From positions 1 through 64,000 of the forward strand of contig ONAB01000008.1 in assembly GCA_900315705.1 (NCBI GenBank): 64,000 nucleotides of DNA, written 5' to 3'. Source of the stretch: an uncultured Bacteroidales bacterium. Its GTDB lineage: Bacteria; Bacteroidota; Bacteroidia; Bacteroidales; WCHB1-69. Below, piece by piece: positions 7,541-15,680 of the stretch (position 1 is the first letter of the stretch; every line of letters begins with the position of its first letter). Below the pieces are notes generated by a model, which made no database searches, had not been told where the DNA came from, and saw only the letters and a program-made list of their open reading frames with translations. Position numbers and translations under genes: made by a program.

Positions 7541-8707
7541 ATGAGTAGAATAAAGAATCCGTTTATCGTCAAGGGACGCATCCCGTCAGAATACTTTTGC
7601 GACAGGGTGGAAGAAACGAAGAAATTGACACACGAACTGCTTGCCGGGAATGATGTGGTTATTATGTCCTCTCGCCGTCTCGGTAAAACTGGGCTGGTGC
7701 AACACTGCTTTGACCAACCTGTTTTCGAAGAAGATTACTACACCTTTTTCATAGATATATTGGAAACCAGCTCTTTGCGTGACTTTACATATGCTTTTGG
7801 CAAGTGTGTATTTGAAACGCTGAAACCGATGGGAAGGAAGTTCGTCGATTCCTTTGTGCAGACCTTGAAGTCGCTCCAGGCGGGTTGGGGTTATGACCCG
7901 ATTTCTGGAATGCCGAAATTCACCTTCTCCATCGGTGCCATCATAAACCCGCAAGTGACGATGAATGAGATTTTTACCTTGATAGAAAATGCAGACAGGC
8001 GCTGCATCGTGGCCATTAACGAGTTCCAACAGATTACGAAATACCCAGAGAAGAACGTGGAGGCGGTTTTGCGCGGGTTTATCCAGCATTTGTCCAACTG
8101 CGATTTCATTTTCGCTGGTTCGGAGCGGCATCTGTTGACAGAAATGTTCAGCACGTATGGCCGGCCTTTTTACAACAGCACATCGTCATTGCACCTCGAC
8201 CCCATCCTAAAGGAACTCTATGTGGAGTTTGTCACCACCAATTTTCAACGTTTCCAAAAACAGATTGGTGCAGAAATTGTAGAACGTACGTACGATTTGT
8301 TCGAGGGCAATACATTCTGCCTGCAAAAAACATTCAATCTGGCATTTGATAGAACAGGTTTACGACACAAATGTACAGAACAGGATGTTTGCCAAACGAT
8401 TGATGAGATACTTTCGGACAAAGAGCGTGATTTCCAGAGCATTCTTTCCAACGTCGCCTCCCGTCCGAAGGAGTTGCTGATTGCTATAGCCGTGGACAAT
8501 CACGTGGACAAACCCACATCCGCTGCCTTCATCCGCAATCACCAACTGCAGTCAGCCAGTTCTGTGCAGTCGGCCATTAAGCAATTGCTTCAAGATGACC
8601 TTATCACATTCCAAGTGAATGAAGAAGGTAAAAAGGTTTACCAAGTGTCGGACCCGCTCCTGAAATTGTGGCTCCAGCAGTCGTTCAACGGTGGTTTTGA
8701 ATTCTGA
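7541..8707 (+). CDS. AAA-type ATPase (ATPase_2/archaeal ATPase family)
   Basis: A 388-residue P-loop ATPase. Walker A is 'SSRRLGKTGL' (residues 43-52), the GxRRxGKTxL variant typical of the archaeal-ATPase/ATPase_2 family that is abundant in Bacteroidota. A Walker B-like strand 'CIVAINEFQQI' follows near residues 151-161 and a sensor-like 'FIFAGSERHL' near 190. The C-terminal 80 residues ('SAIKQLLQDDLITFQ...YQVSDPLLKLWLQQ') look like a winged helix. The family is often linked to defence or DNA transactions but rarely characterised, so the role is unknown. It is a single-gene unit with its own promoter and a tandem-repeat operator. Confidence 0.8.
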   Translation: MSRIKNPFIVKGRIPSEYFCDRVEETKKLTHELLAGNDVVIMSSRRLGKTGLVQHCFDQPVFEEDYYTFFIDILETSSLRDFTYAFGKCVFETLKPMGRKFVDSFVQTLKSLQAGWGYDPISGMPKFTFSIGAIINPQVTMNEIFTLIENADRRCIVAINEFQQITKYPEKNVEAVLRGFIQHLSNCDFIFAGSERHLLTEMFSTYGRPFYNSTSSLHLDPILKELYVEFVTTNFQRFQKQIGAEIVERTYDLFEGNTFCLQKTFNLAFDRTGLRHKCTEQDVCQTIDEILSDKERDFQSILSNVASRPKELLIAIAVDNHVDKPTSAAFIRNHQLQSASSVQSAIKQLLQDDLITFQVNEEGKKVYQVSDPLLKLWLQQSFNGGFEF

Positions 8708-8733
8708 ACAAATAAGTGATTTTTCAACCAAAA

Positions 8734-8754
8734 CTGTTCACTTCTCACTGCTCA
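8734..8754. repeat. Heptamer array 2 (CTGTTCA family, 3 units)
   Basis: CTGTTCA, CTTCTCA, CTGCTCA in phase. On the other strand this is the GTGAACA family of the arrays at 11186 and 23855. Confidence 0.65.
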
Positions 8755-8765
8755 CTAAAAAAACG

Positions 8766-8773
8766 TACCTTTG
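8766..8773 (+). promoter_or_regulatory. -7 promoter element (TACCTTTG)
   Basis: Exact TAnnTTTG match 26 bp upstream of the ATG at 8800. It argues against the longer open frame that begins at 8716, because that start would lie upstream of the promoter. Confidence 0.7.
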
Positions 8774-8799
8774 CAGCCGTTTATTTAAGCCCGATATTT

Positions 8800-10527
8800 A
8801 TGAGTAGATTTCCCATCGCTCTCATAGCGCTATGCATCATTCTTCTACAACCTGTGGCCACCCAAGCGCAAGCTTCAAAGAGCCCCCTCAAATGCACGGC
8901 ACCTGCCTGTTTGAAGTCCGGTGACAAGGTGGCGCTCATCACGCCGTCCTATTTTGGTGCGGAAGGATCGACAAAAAAAGCGGCCAAGGTGCTGCGCAGC
9001 TGGGGATTCAAACCCGTCGTCGGACCGAATGTCGGCAGCAAGTACCTGAGTCGATATGCGGGCACTGCTGACGAACGCCTTGCGGACTTGCGCTGGGCGC
9101 TCCAAAACCCTGATATCAAAGCCATCGTCTGTATGCGCGGCGGCTACGGAACCCTGCAACTCGTGGAGGGACTACCCCTGCAGGAGATGACTGCAAATCC
9201 CAAATGGATAGTCGGTTACAGTGACATCACCACATTGCTTGGACTGGAAAACTGCGCCGGCGTGATGGGCATCCACGGGGTGATGGGCTGCAACATCGCC
9301 GGACGCGGTGGCGCCGACCTCTCCTGCACACTCCTGCGCGACTTGCTCAAGGGCCAGGTGCCTCGCTATGAGCTGCCCGCCAACGCACTGAATATCCCCG
9401 GACACGCCTCCGGCACCCTCGTGGGCGGCAATCTCGCCACCTTTGTTCCGCTGCTCTCCACAATGACCGACGCCATTGGCAACTCCGACATCATCCTCTT
9501 TTTGGAAGAGGTAGATGAAACCTATCACAACATTGACAGACTTTTCAACATATTGAAAATAAACGGAGTGCTTGCCCGTTGTAAAGGCATCATCCTGGGC
9601 GGCTTCACCGACTGTAAAAACGATGTCGGCTACGACAACGTGGAGACGATGCTGCGCCAATATATCGAACCCTACCATATTCCCTTGCTCTGCGTTTTTC
9701 CGGCCGGGCACGACAAGGTGAACCTGCCGCTCGTGATGGGCGCGCCCGTGACTTTGGATGTGCGCACTGACGGTGCCACACTGACTTTTGATATGCCCGG
9801 CACGCCGAAAACGGTGCGCACAGAAGGACTTCTCATACCCGAAAACAGACCCGAAGAGGATGCCAGCCAGTTTGTGAACATCACCGATATAGTGCCCGAC
9901 GCCATCCTCGAAATCCGCTACTTCGGCACCTACAATTTCGTGGGGGAAAATATTGACGGCTACTTGCAGCCCATCGCCCTGATGACCAAACGTGCAGCCG
10001 ACAGTCTGAAGGCTGTCAGCGACGACGTGAAGCGCCTGGGATATAGACTGAAGATTTACGACGCCTACCGTCCGCAGATGGCGGTTGACCACTTCGTGCG
10101 CTGGGCCTCCGACATTCCCGACACGCTGATGCGGCGCTACTTCTATCCTGAGGTGGATAAGAGCCGGTTGTTCGAATTGGACTACATTGCCGCGAAAAGC
10201 GGTCACACGCGCGGCTCCACCGTTGACCTCACGCTCTTCGATATGACCACAGAAAAGGAACTCGATATGGGCGGCACATTCGACTGGTTTGGCAAAGAGA
10301 GCCACCCTGACTTTGGCGGCAACCCCGAAACGGGCGAGTTCAACGGGAAACCGTCGCCCGCCGGCTGCACCATCACCGAGGAGCAGTTCCGCAACCGTAT
10401 GATTCTGCGGGCTGCAATGCTGCGCCACGGCTTCAGGCCCATCGACAGCGAGTGGTGGCACTTTACCCTCAAGGACGAACCCTTCCCGGAGACCTATTTC
10501 GAGTTCCCGGTGAAAGCAATCGAGTAG
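8800..10527 (+). CDS. Secreted LdcA-VanX fusion: murein L,D-carboxypeptidase (S66) plus D-Ala-D-Ala dipeptidase (M15D)
   Basis: A 575-residue fusion. Residues 1-24 are a signal peptide. Residues about 35-345 are an S66 LD-carboxypeptidase: nucleophile Ser141 in 'VGYSDITT', Glu236 in 'LFLEEVDE' and His304 in 'AGHDKVNLPL' match the Ser-Glu-His triad of LdcA. Residues about 352-575 are a VanX-type dipeptidase with 'SGHTRGSTVDLTL' and 'EWWHFTL' intact. LdcA removes the terminal D-Ala from tetrapeptides, and VanX splits D-Ala-D-Ala, so the fusion joins two steps of wall-peptide breakdown. LdcA is normally cytoplasmic; the signal peptide here implies action outside the inner membrane. The VanX half differs from the free copy at 3258-4031 at only about 25-30 positions by eye. 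Start chosen from the promoter at 8766. Confidence 0.9.
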   Translation: MSRFPIALIALCIILLQPVATQAQASKSPLKCTAPACLKSGDKVALITPSYFGAEGSTKKAAKVLRSWGFKPVVGPNVGSKYLSRYAGTADERLADLRWALQNPDIKAIVCMRGGYGTLQLVEGLPLQEMTANPKWIVGYSDITTLLGLENCAGVMGIHGVMGCNIAGRGGADLSCTLLRDLLKGQVPRYELPANALNIPGHASGTLVGGNLATFVPLLSTMTDAIGNSDIILFLEEVDETYHNIDRLFNILKINGVLARCKGIILGGFTDCKNDVGYDNVETMLRQYIEPYHIPLLCVFPAGHDKVNLPLVMGAPVTLDVRTDGATLTFDMPGTPKTVRTEGLLIPENRPEEDASQFVNITDIVPDAILEIRYFGTYNFVGENIDGYLQPIALMTKRAADSLKAVSDDVKRLGYRLKIYDAYRPQMAVDHFVRWASDIPDTLMRRYFYPEVDKSRLFELDYIAAKSGHTRGSTVDLTLFDMTTEKELDMGGTFDWFGKESHPDFGGNPETGEFNGKPSPAGCTITEEQFRNRMILRAAMLRHGFRPIDSEWWHFTLKDEPFPETYFEFPVKAIE

Positions 10528-10581
10528 TATTTGCGAATGTGCTGACAATAGGAATCAAAAACAAACGATAATTCATAGCTG

Positions 10582-11103
10582 ATGAATACAAAAACGAAAG
10601 AGATTTACCTCGCAGGAGGCTGCTTCTGGGGGACAGAGCATTTCTTCAAGCAAGTGGGAGGCGTGGTGGAAACAGAGGTGGGGTTTGCCAACGGACATAC
10701 GGAAAACCCGACCTACAAGGAGGTCTATACCGACGAGACGGGCTATGCGGAGACTGTCCGCGTGCGCTACAATCCCGATGTGGTGAGCCTGAAATTCCTG
10801 CTGCAGATGTTCTTCAAGGCCATCGACCCTCTGAGTCTGAACAAGCAGGGACACGACGAGGGAACACGCTACCGCACGGGCATCTATTACACAGATGCAG
10901 AAGACTTGACTGTAATCGACAAGGTATATGCCGAGGAGCAACAGCAGTACGACCAACCGTTGGCCGTTGAGAAGCAGCCGCTGGAACGATTCTACACCGC
11001 GGAGGAGTACCACCAGGATTATCTTGACAAGAATCCCAACGGATATTGTCACTTGCCCAAATCCCTTTTTGAATTTGCAAGAAAGGCGAAAGAAAAAAGA
11101 TGA
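10582..11103 (+). CDS. msrA: Peptide-methionine (S)-S-oxide reductase MsrA
   Basis: A 173-residue MsrA of standard length. The active-site motif GGCFWG places the catalytic cysteine at residue 14; 'GHDEGTRYRTGIYY' and 'EYHQDYL' are the other conserved blocks, and Cys156 in 'NGYCHL' is the likely resolving cysteine. The enzyme reduces methionine-S-sulfoxide in oxidised proteins using thioredoxin. There is no fused or adjacent MsrB. With no signal peptide it should be cytosolic. It follows the LdcA-VanX gene by 54 bp, and a heptamer array separates it from the symporter gene. Confidence 0.95.
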   Translation: MNTKTKEIYLAGGCFWGTEHFFKQVGGVVETEVGFANGHTENPTYKEVYTDETGYAETVRVRYNPDVVSLKFLLQMFFKAIDPLSLNKQGHDEGTRYRTGIYYTDAEDLTVIDKVYAEEQQQYDQPLAVEKQPLERFYTAEEYHQDYLDKNPNGYCHLPKSLFEFARKAKEKR

Positions 11104-11185
11104 CAGGCGACGAGGCCTGGGCACAAAGTATGCTCAGTCGCATACGCGCCTCAAACCGCTGCGGAATTGTAATCACAAAGACATC

Positions 11186-11241
11186 CTCTAACCTTTAACC
11201 CTTAACCTCTGTTCACTGTTCACTATTCACCGTTCACTGAT
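11186..11241. repeat. Heptamer array 3 (composite TAACCTT / CACTGTT, 8 units)
   Basis: Eight in-phase units: CTCTAAC, CTTTAAC, CCTTAAC, CTCTGTT, CACTGTT, CACTATT, CACCGTT, CACTGAT. Two sequence families are joined without a phase break. The reverse complement has the same order of families as array 4 at 23855-23952. Confidence 0.8.
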
Positions 11242-11252
11242 TACTAAAAAAT

Positions 11253-12896
11253 ATGAACCCCGCATTCCACACCATTGACATCATCATTTTCGCCGCTTAT
11301 CTGGCTCTCATCGTCGGCCTGGGCATCTGGATTTCTCACCGTAAAAAGAACAAGGACAAGACCGCCGAGGACTATTTCCTCGCGGGCAAGTCGCTGCCGT
11401 GGTGGACGATAGGAGCCTCGCTGATTGCCGCCAACATCTCTGCGGAGCAGTTCATCGGGATGTCGGGGTCGGGCTTCGCGGGCGGCTTTGCAGTGGCCTC
11501 CTACGAGTTTATGGCCGCTCTCACGCTGATTATTGTGGCCAAGTACTTTATGCCCGTTTTCGTGCAGCAAGGCATCTACACCATTCCGCAGTTTGTGGAA
11601 CAACGCTATTCGAAGAATCTCAAGACCATCCTCGCCGTCTTCTGGTTGGGCCTGTTCATCTTCGTGAACCTCACCTCCGTGCTTTTCCTCGGCGCGAAGG
11701 CCATCGACACCATCATCGGCACTGGCGACGGGACACTCATTATGCCCGCTATCCTCGGGCTGGGCTTCATCGCAGCCCTTTATTCCATCACCGGCGGACT
11801 CTCCTCGGTGGCCTGGACCGATATCCTGCAGGTGGTGCTGCTCGTGATTGGCGGCCTCATCACCACCGTGGTCGCCCTGCAGGTCATCAGCCCAGACGGC
11901 ACCATCACCCACGGCATCCGCCATCTCAGCGAGGCCGCAGGCGACCGGCTCCATCTGATATTGCCCAAAGACGACCCCGAATACCATAATCTGCCCGGCA
12001 TTCTGATGCTTATCGGCGGACTATGGGTGGCCAACCTCTACTACTGGGGCTTCAACCAGTATATTATCCAGCGCGCATTTGCTGCCAAATCGCTGAGAGA
12101 GGCCCAAAAAGGTCTGGCATTTGCCGCTTTTCTCAAGTTGCTCATCCCCTTTATTGTGGTCATCCCCGGCATCATCGCTTACGTGATGTACACTGAAGGC
12201 AGTTTTGGCGCCGTGGAGGCGCTTACCAAGGCCAACGGTGCGCTCAACAACGACAACGCCTACCCGTGGCTTATCAGCAGCTTCATCCCGACAGGGCTTA
12301 AAGGTCTGGTGCTCGCAGCCTTGGCCGCCGCCATTATCTCCTCGTTGGCCTCTATGCTCAATTCCGCCTCCACCATCTACACGATGGACATCTATCGCCC
12401 CTATATCGCGCCTGTCGTGAAGAAAAAGACGGGGAAGGATGTGAGTTTGGTGCTGGTGGGACAGATTTCCGCCGGCCTCTTCCTCATCATTGCCTGCCTG
12501 ATTGCCCCGATGTTAGGTAGCGTGGGGCAGATGTTCCAATATATCCAGGAATACACCGGCCTGGTGAGTCCGGGCATCTTGGCGCTGTTCCTGTTAGGCC
12601 TGTTCTGGAAGAAGACCACCAACAAGGGCGCCATCACGGGTGTGGTGCTCTCCATCCCTATAGCCCTGGCGCTCAAGTTTATGCCCATTGAGATGCCCTT
12701 CCTCGACCAGATGTTCTACACCTGTCTGCTCACGATGGCCATCATCGTGATGGTCAGCCTGCCGACTTGTCCCGGCGAAGACGATGAGAAGGGGATTCCG
12801 CTCACGGGCAATATGTTCCACACGCAGCGCGACTTCCATATCGCGGCGTATGCCATTTGCGTGCTGTTAGTGGTGATTTACGCGGTTTTCTGGTAA
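11253..12896 (+). CDS. Sodium/sugar symporter, SGLT type (SSS family)
   Basis: A 547-residue membrane transporter with about 14 hydrophobic helices. It closely resembles the Vibrio Na+/galactose symporter vSGLT in length and sequence: 'AANISAEQFIGMSGSG' and 'ASYEFMAALTL' carry Asn61, Gln66 and Glu85 at positions equivalent to the sugar-contacting Asn64, Gln69 and Glu88 of vSGLT, and 'GIYTIPQFVEQRY' and 'ILAVFWLGLFIFVNLTSVLFLGA' are matching blocks. It should import a hexose with Na+ across the inner membrane; which sugar cannot be read from sequence. No sugar-metabolism gene is adjacent. It converges with ansA, with only 5 bp between the stops. Confidence 0.9.
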   Translation: MNPAFHTIDIIIFAAYLALIVGLGIWISHRKKNKDKTAEDYFLAGKSLPWWTIGASLIAANISAEQFIGMSGSGFAGGFAVASYEFMAALTLIIVAKYFMPVFVQQGIYTIPQFVEQRYSKNLKTILAVFWLGLFIFVNLTSVLFLGAKAIDTIIGTGDGTLIMPAILGLGFIAALYSITGGLSSVAWTDILQVVLLVIGGLITTVVALQVISPDGTITHGIRHLSEAAGDRLHLILPKDDPEYHNLPGILMLIGGLWVANLYYWGFNQYIIQRAFAAKSLREAQKGLAFAAFLKLLIPFIVVIPGIIAYVMYTEGSFGAVEALTKANGALNNDNAYPWLISSFIPTGLKGLVLAALAAAIISSLASMLNSASTIYTMDIYRPYIAPVVKKKTGKDVSLVLVGQISAGLFLIIACLIAPMLGSVGQMFQYIQEYTGLVSPGILALFLLGLFWKKTTNKGAITGVVLSIPIALALKFMPIEMPFLDQMFYTCLLTMAIIVMVSLPTCPGEDDEKGIPLTGNMFHTQRDFHIAAYAICVLLVVIYAVFW

Positions 12897-12901
12897 GAAG
12901 A

Positions 12902-13939
12902 CTATTCTCTGGTCAGTTCCCCGCGCAGCGGGACTTCAATGTAGTGCTTGACCTCGTCCAGTGTGAGGTCCTGTCCGAGCAGGTACATCACCTTGGTCAC
13001 GGCGGCCTCGGTGGTCATATCGTAGCCGCTGATGACGCCCACATCGGCGAGATGCTTGCCGGTTAGGTAACGTCCCATCTCCACGCCGCCGCCGCCCTTG
13101 CATTGGGTGACGTTCACAATGATGATGTCGCGCTCCACGGCCCGTTTCAAGACGTTGATGAACGCCGCATTGGTGGGGGCGTTGCCCACGCCGAAGGTCT
13201 CCATCACCACCGCCTTCAATCCCGGAGTGCTGAACACTGACTCCAGGAATTCGTTGCGGATGCCCGGATATATTTTCACAATGGCCACGTTGTCGTCCAT
13301 ACGGGTATGGAAACAGAGTTTCTCATCCAGCTGAGGCCTGAAGAGGTTGGCCTTGTGGTATTCCACGTGCGTGTTCACCTCCGCGAGAATAGGGTAGTTG
13401 GGCGAGTAAAAGGCGTTGAACCGCGACGCATTGTCCTTGTAGGTGCGGTTGCCGCGGTAGAGGTTGTTCTGGAAATAGATGCACACCTCTTGCACCAAGG
13501 GGGTGTCGTTGATATAGTACTCAGCTGCTATGGCAATGGCATTCAGAATGTTGCGCCGGCCATCGGTGCGAATGACCCCCAAGGGGAGCTGCGAGCCCGT
13601 GAGGATGACGGGCTTGGCCAAGTTCTCCAGCAGGAAACTCATCGCAGAGGCCGTGTAGGCCATCGTGTCGGTGCCGTGCAGGATGACAAATCCGTCATAA
13701 TGGTCATACTCGGTCTTCACCATCCTCGCCAGCCGCACCCAGAATTCGGGATTGGTGTCGGAGGAGTCAATCAGCGGCAACAGCGACTGGAAGGTGACGT
13801 CCGCTTCGATAAGATGCAACATCGGCAACTGTTCGTGGATGTGTTTGAACTCGAAGGGCACAAGAGCCTTGCTGTCGGGGTCCATCATCATTCCGATGGT
13901 GCCGCCGGTATAGATAACCAGAATTTTACGTTTACGCAT
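12902..13939 (-). CDS. ansA: Type I (cytoplasmic) L-asparaginase
   Basis: A 345-residue asparaginase. The first catalytic motif 'YTGGTIGM' contains Thr14, and the second, 'LHGTDTMAYTASAMSF', contains the Thr-Asp pair; both are intact. The length and lack of a signal peptide fit the type I, low-affinity cytoplasmic enzyme (AnsA) that converts asparagine to aspartate and ammonia. The gene lies 22 bp downstream of nth on the same strand, and the two probably share a transcript starting at the LytTR gene. Confidence 0.93.
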   Translation of the reverse strand: MRKRKILVIYTGGTIGMMMDPDSKALVPFEFKHIHEQLPMLHLIEADVTFQSLLPLIDSSDTNPEFWVRLARMVKTEYDHYDGFVILHGTDTMAYTASAMSFLLENLAKPVILTGSQLPLGVIRTDGRRNILNAIAIAAEYYINDTPLVQEVCIYFQNNLYRGNRTYKDNASRFNAFYSPNYPILAEVNTHVEYHKANLFRPQLDEKLCFHTRMDDNVAIVKIYPGIRNEFLESVFSTPGLKAVVMETFGVGNAPTNAAFINVLKRAVERDIIIVNVTQCKGGGGVEMGRYLTGKHLADVGVISGYDMTTEAAVTKVMYLLGQDLTLDEVKHYIEVPLRGELTRE

Positions 13940-13961
13940 AGCGATGAGAGTTTTTTGGGGA

Positions 13962-14600
13962 TTATGGTTTGACGTATGAATCGCAGATTTCAGTCAGGGG
14001 ACAGGCCTCGCAGTGGGGCTTGCGGGCGGTGCAGACGTAGCGCCCGTGCAGCAGCAGCCAATGATGCGCCTTGGAGATGAACGCTTTCGAGAAATGTGCC
14101 ACCAACTGCTTTTCCACAGCCTCCGGGGTGGGGGCGTCTTTCACCAGCCCGAGGCGGTGCGACACGCGGAACACGTGCGTGTCAACGGGCATCGCGGCCT
14201 GGCCGAAGGCAAAGGCCAACACTACGTTGGCGGTCTTGCGGCCCACACCGGGCAGCCGGGTGAGGCCCTCCATCGTGGCAGGCACCTCGCCGCCGAACTC
14301 CGCCACCAGCATCTTCGACATCGCCGACAGATGGGCGGCCTTGCTGTTGGGATAGGACACCGACTTCACAAAGGACAAAATCTCCTCCACCGAGGCCTGT
14401 GACATAGCCAGCGGGGTGGGGTAGGCTTCAAACAGGGCGGGCGTCACCATATTCACGCGCTTGTCGGTGCACTGCGCTGCCAACATCGTGGCCACCAGCA
14501 GCTGGTATGCGTTGGTGTACTGCAACTCCGACTGCACGTCGGGCTGCTGCGCCTCGAAATAATCGACTATGAAACGGAATTTGTCCTTGCGCTTGCTCAT
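13962..14600 (-). CDS. nth: Endonuclease III (DNA glycosylase/AP lyase)
   Basis: A 212-residue Nth of standard length. The helix-hairpin-helix 'LPGVGRKTANVVL' supplies the catalytic lysine, 'PVDTHVFRV' the catalytic aspartate, and the C-terminal C-x6-C-x2-C-x5-C ('CTARKPHCEACPLTEIC') binds the 4Fe-4S cluster. It removes oxidised pyrimidines in base excision repair. Its ATG overlaps the stop of the upstream LytTR gene by 4 bp, implying translational coupling to a membrane-bound regulator, an unusual partner. Confidence 0.95.
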   Translation of the reverse strand: MSKRKDKFRFIVDYFEAQQPDVQSELQYTNAYQLLVATMLAAQCTDKRVNMVTPALFEAYPTPLAMSQASVEEILSFVKSVSYPNSKAAHLSAMSKMLVAEFGGEVPATMEGLTRLPGVGRKTANVVLAFAFGQAAMPVDTHVFRVSHRLGLVKDAPTPEAVEKQLVAHFSKAFISKAHHWLLLHGRYVCTARKPHCEACPLTEICDSYVKP

Positions 14601-15472
14601 CTCGGATAGGTAAAATGCGACGCAACCGCGTCAAGATAGGTTTTGGAGACGGGAATCTGCCGTATGTCCTTGTTGCCCAGATCCAAATAGGGACCATCCT
14701 TGTCCTTGCGCAACAACGCCACTTTCGCGAAGTTGACGATGAAGGAGCGGTGACAACGCACGAAGCCGTGGGATTCCAGCATTTTTTCCTGCTTTTTCAT
14801 ACTGCTGCGCAGCATAAAGCGCGTCACCTCGTCGGTGGTCTGATAATAGATGTTCACGTAATTGTCGAAGGCCTCCACATAATAGATGTACTCAGATTTC
14901 ACAGAAAGCTTCAACTCGCCCTTCTCATCGAAAAAGTTGACGATGTCGCCATTGTCGGCATCTGCGGATGACTCCTCCTTCATTTCCAGTCCGTTATCGG
15001 CGGCCGAGGTCAAGGCTTTAATGGTCTTGTCACGCTCTTTAATGCCGAAATAGAGGTAGGAGATGAGTGTGGGAATGGACAGTATCAGAGGTACATACAT
15101 AATAGCGCGGCTGAACACCAGGGAAAAACTGCGGGTGTCCTGCCGGCTGAGGAAACAGCCAAACGTGTAAATAGTGGCAATAAGGGTGATTTCAAGAATG
15201 AGCCAGGTGATGAACTGTATGACAGTAATCGTGTACTTTTTATGTATATAATACATTAATATCCGACTCAAGGCCATCACCACCACACCGCCCAGAACGA
15301 TAAGCACCGAGAACAAAAAAAGGTCGGCACGGCTGGCACTCGTCTCGTTGTACCACGCCCCTTGAAAGGGCGTAAAGACGTTGACAAAGAGTATCGAAAA
15401 GAAAGCCACAAATATCAAATAGGAGATGATATTGTTTCTATCTATCAGATAATCAGGTATATGTTTATTCAT
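14597..15472 (-). CDS. Membrane-anchored LytTR-family transcription regulator
   Basis: A 291-residue protein. Residues about 15-155 hold four hydrophobic helices ('LIFVAFFSILFVNVF', 'FLFSVLIVLGGVVVMAL', 'FITWLILEITLIATIYTF', 'YVPLILSIPTLISYLYF'). Residues about 190-290 form a LytTR DNA-binding domain ('YIYYVEAFDNYVNIYY', 'RSSMKKQEKML', 'RCHRSFIVNF', 'IPVSKTYLDAV'). It has no receiver domain, so the membrane part is the likely sensor. Such membrane LytTR proteins are known in Bacteroidota but their signals are mostly unknown. A TAnnTTTG promoter lies 24 bp upstream. Confidence 0.85.
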   Translation of the reverse strand: MNKHIPDYLIDRNNIISYLIFVAFFSILFVNVFTPFQGAWYNETSASRADLFLFSVLIVLGGVVVMALSRILMYYIHKKYTITVIQFITWLILEITLIATIYTFGCFLSRQDTRSFSLVFSRAIMYVPLILSIPTLISYLYFGIKERDKTIKALTSAADNGLEMKEESSADADNGDIVNFFDEKGELKLSVKSEYIYYVEAFDNYVNIYYQTTDEVTRFMLRSSMKKQEKMLESHGFVRCHRSFIVNFAKVALLRKDKDGPYLDLGNKDIRQIPVSKTYLDAVASHFTYPR

Positions 15473-15495
15473 TACAGGTTTTCAAAAAAAGTCTG

Positions 15496-15503
15496 CAAAA
15501 GTA
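15496..15503 (-). promoter_or_regulatory. -7 promoter element for the LytTR gene
   Basis: TACTTTTG on the minus strand, 24 bp before the ATG at 15472. It is divergent from the element at 15557. Confidence 0.65.
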
Positions 15504-15556
15504 TAAAAAAAACCATATCTCACCCCTTTGCATTGAAAATTTCACCCCAGATATCG

Positions 15557-15564
15557 TATTTTTG
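15557..15564 (+). promoter_or_regulatory. -7 promoter element, likely for the acyl-CoA ligase gene
   Basis: TATTTTTG on the plus strand. If used, the leader before the ATG at 15681 would be about 110 nt. I see no riboswitch or hairpin I can name in that leader. Confidence 0.5.
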
Positions 15565-15680
15565 TCCCTAAACAACGTTTTACGCGGCTTTTCCGTGACA
15601 GTAATCACATTTTTCGGACGAACAATTTTAATTTGTGTTTTTTTGCAGCCTCAAACCAAAAAAATCATTTATTTATTTTT

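Noticed and set aside
8716-8799. Longer N-terminus for the LdcA-VanX fusion, starting at 8716
   Set aside because: The promoter element lies at 8766-8773, inside that extension, and the signal peptide begins at 8800.
3258-10527. A glycopeptide-resistance (van) cluster
   Set aside because: Only VanX-type peptidases are present; there is no VanH, VanA-type ligase or VanRS.
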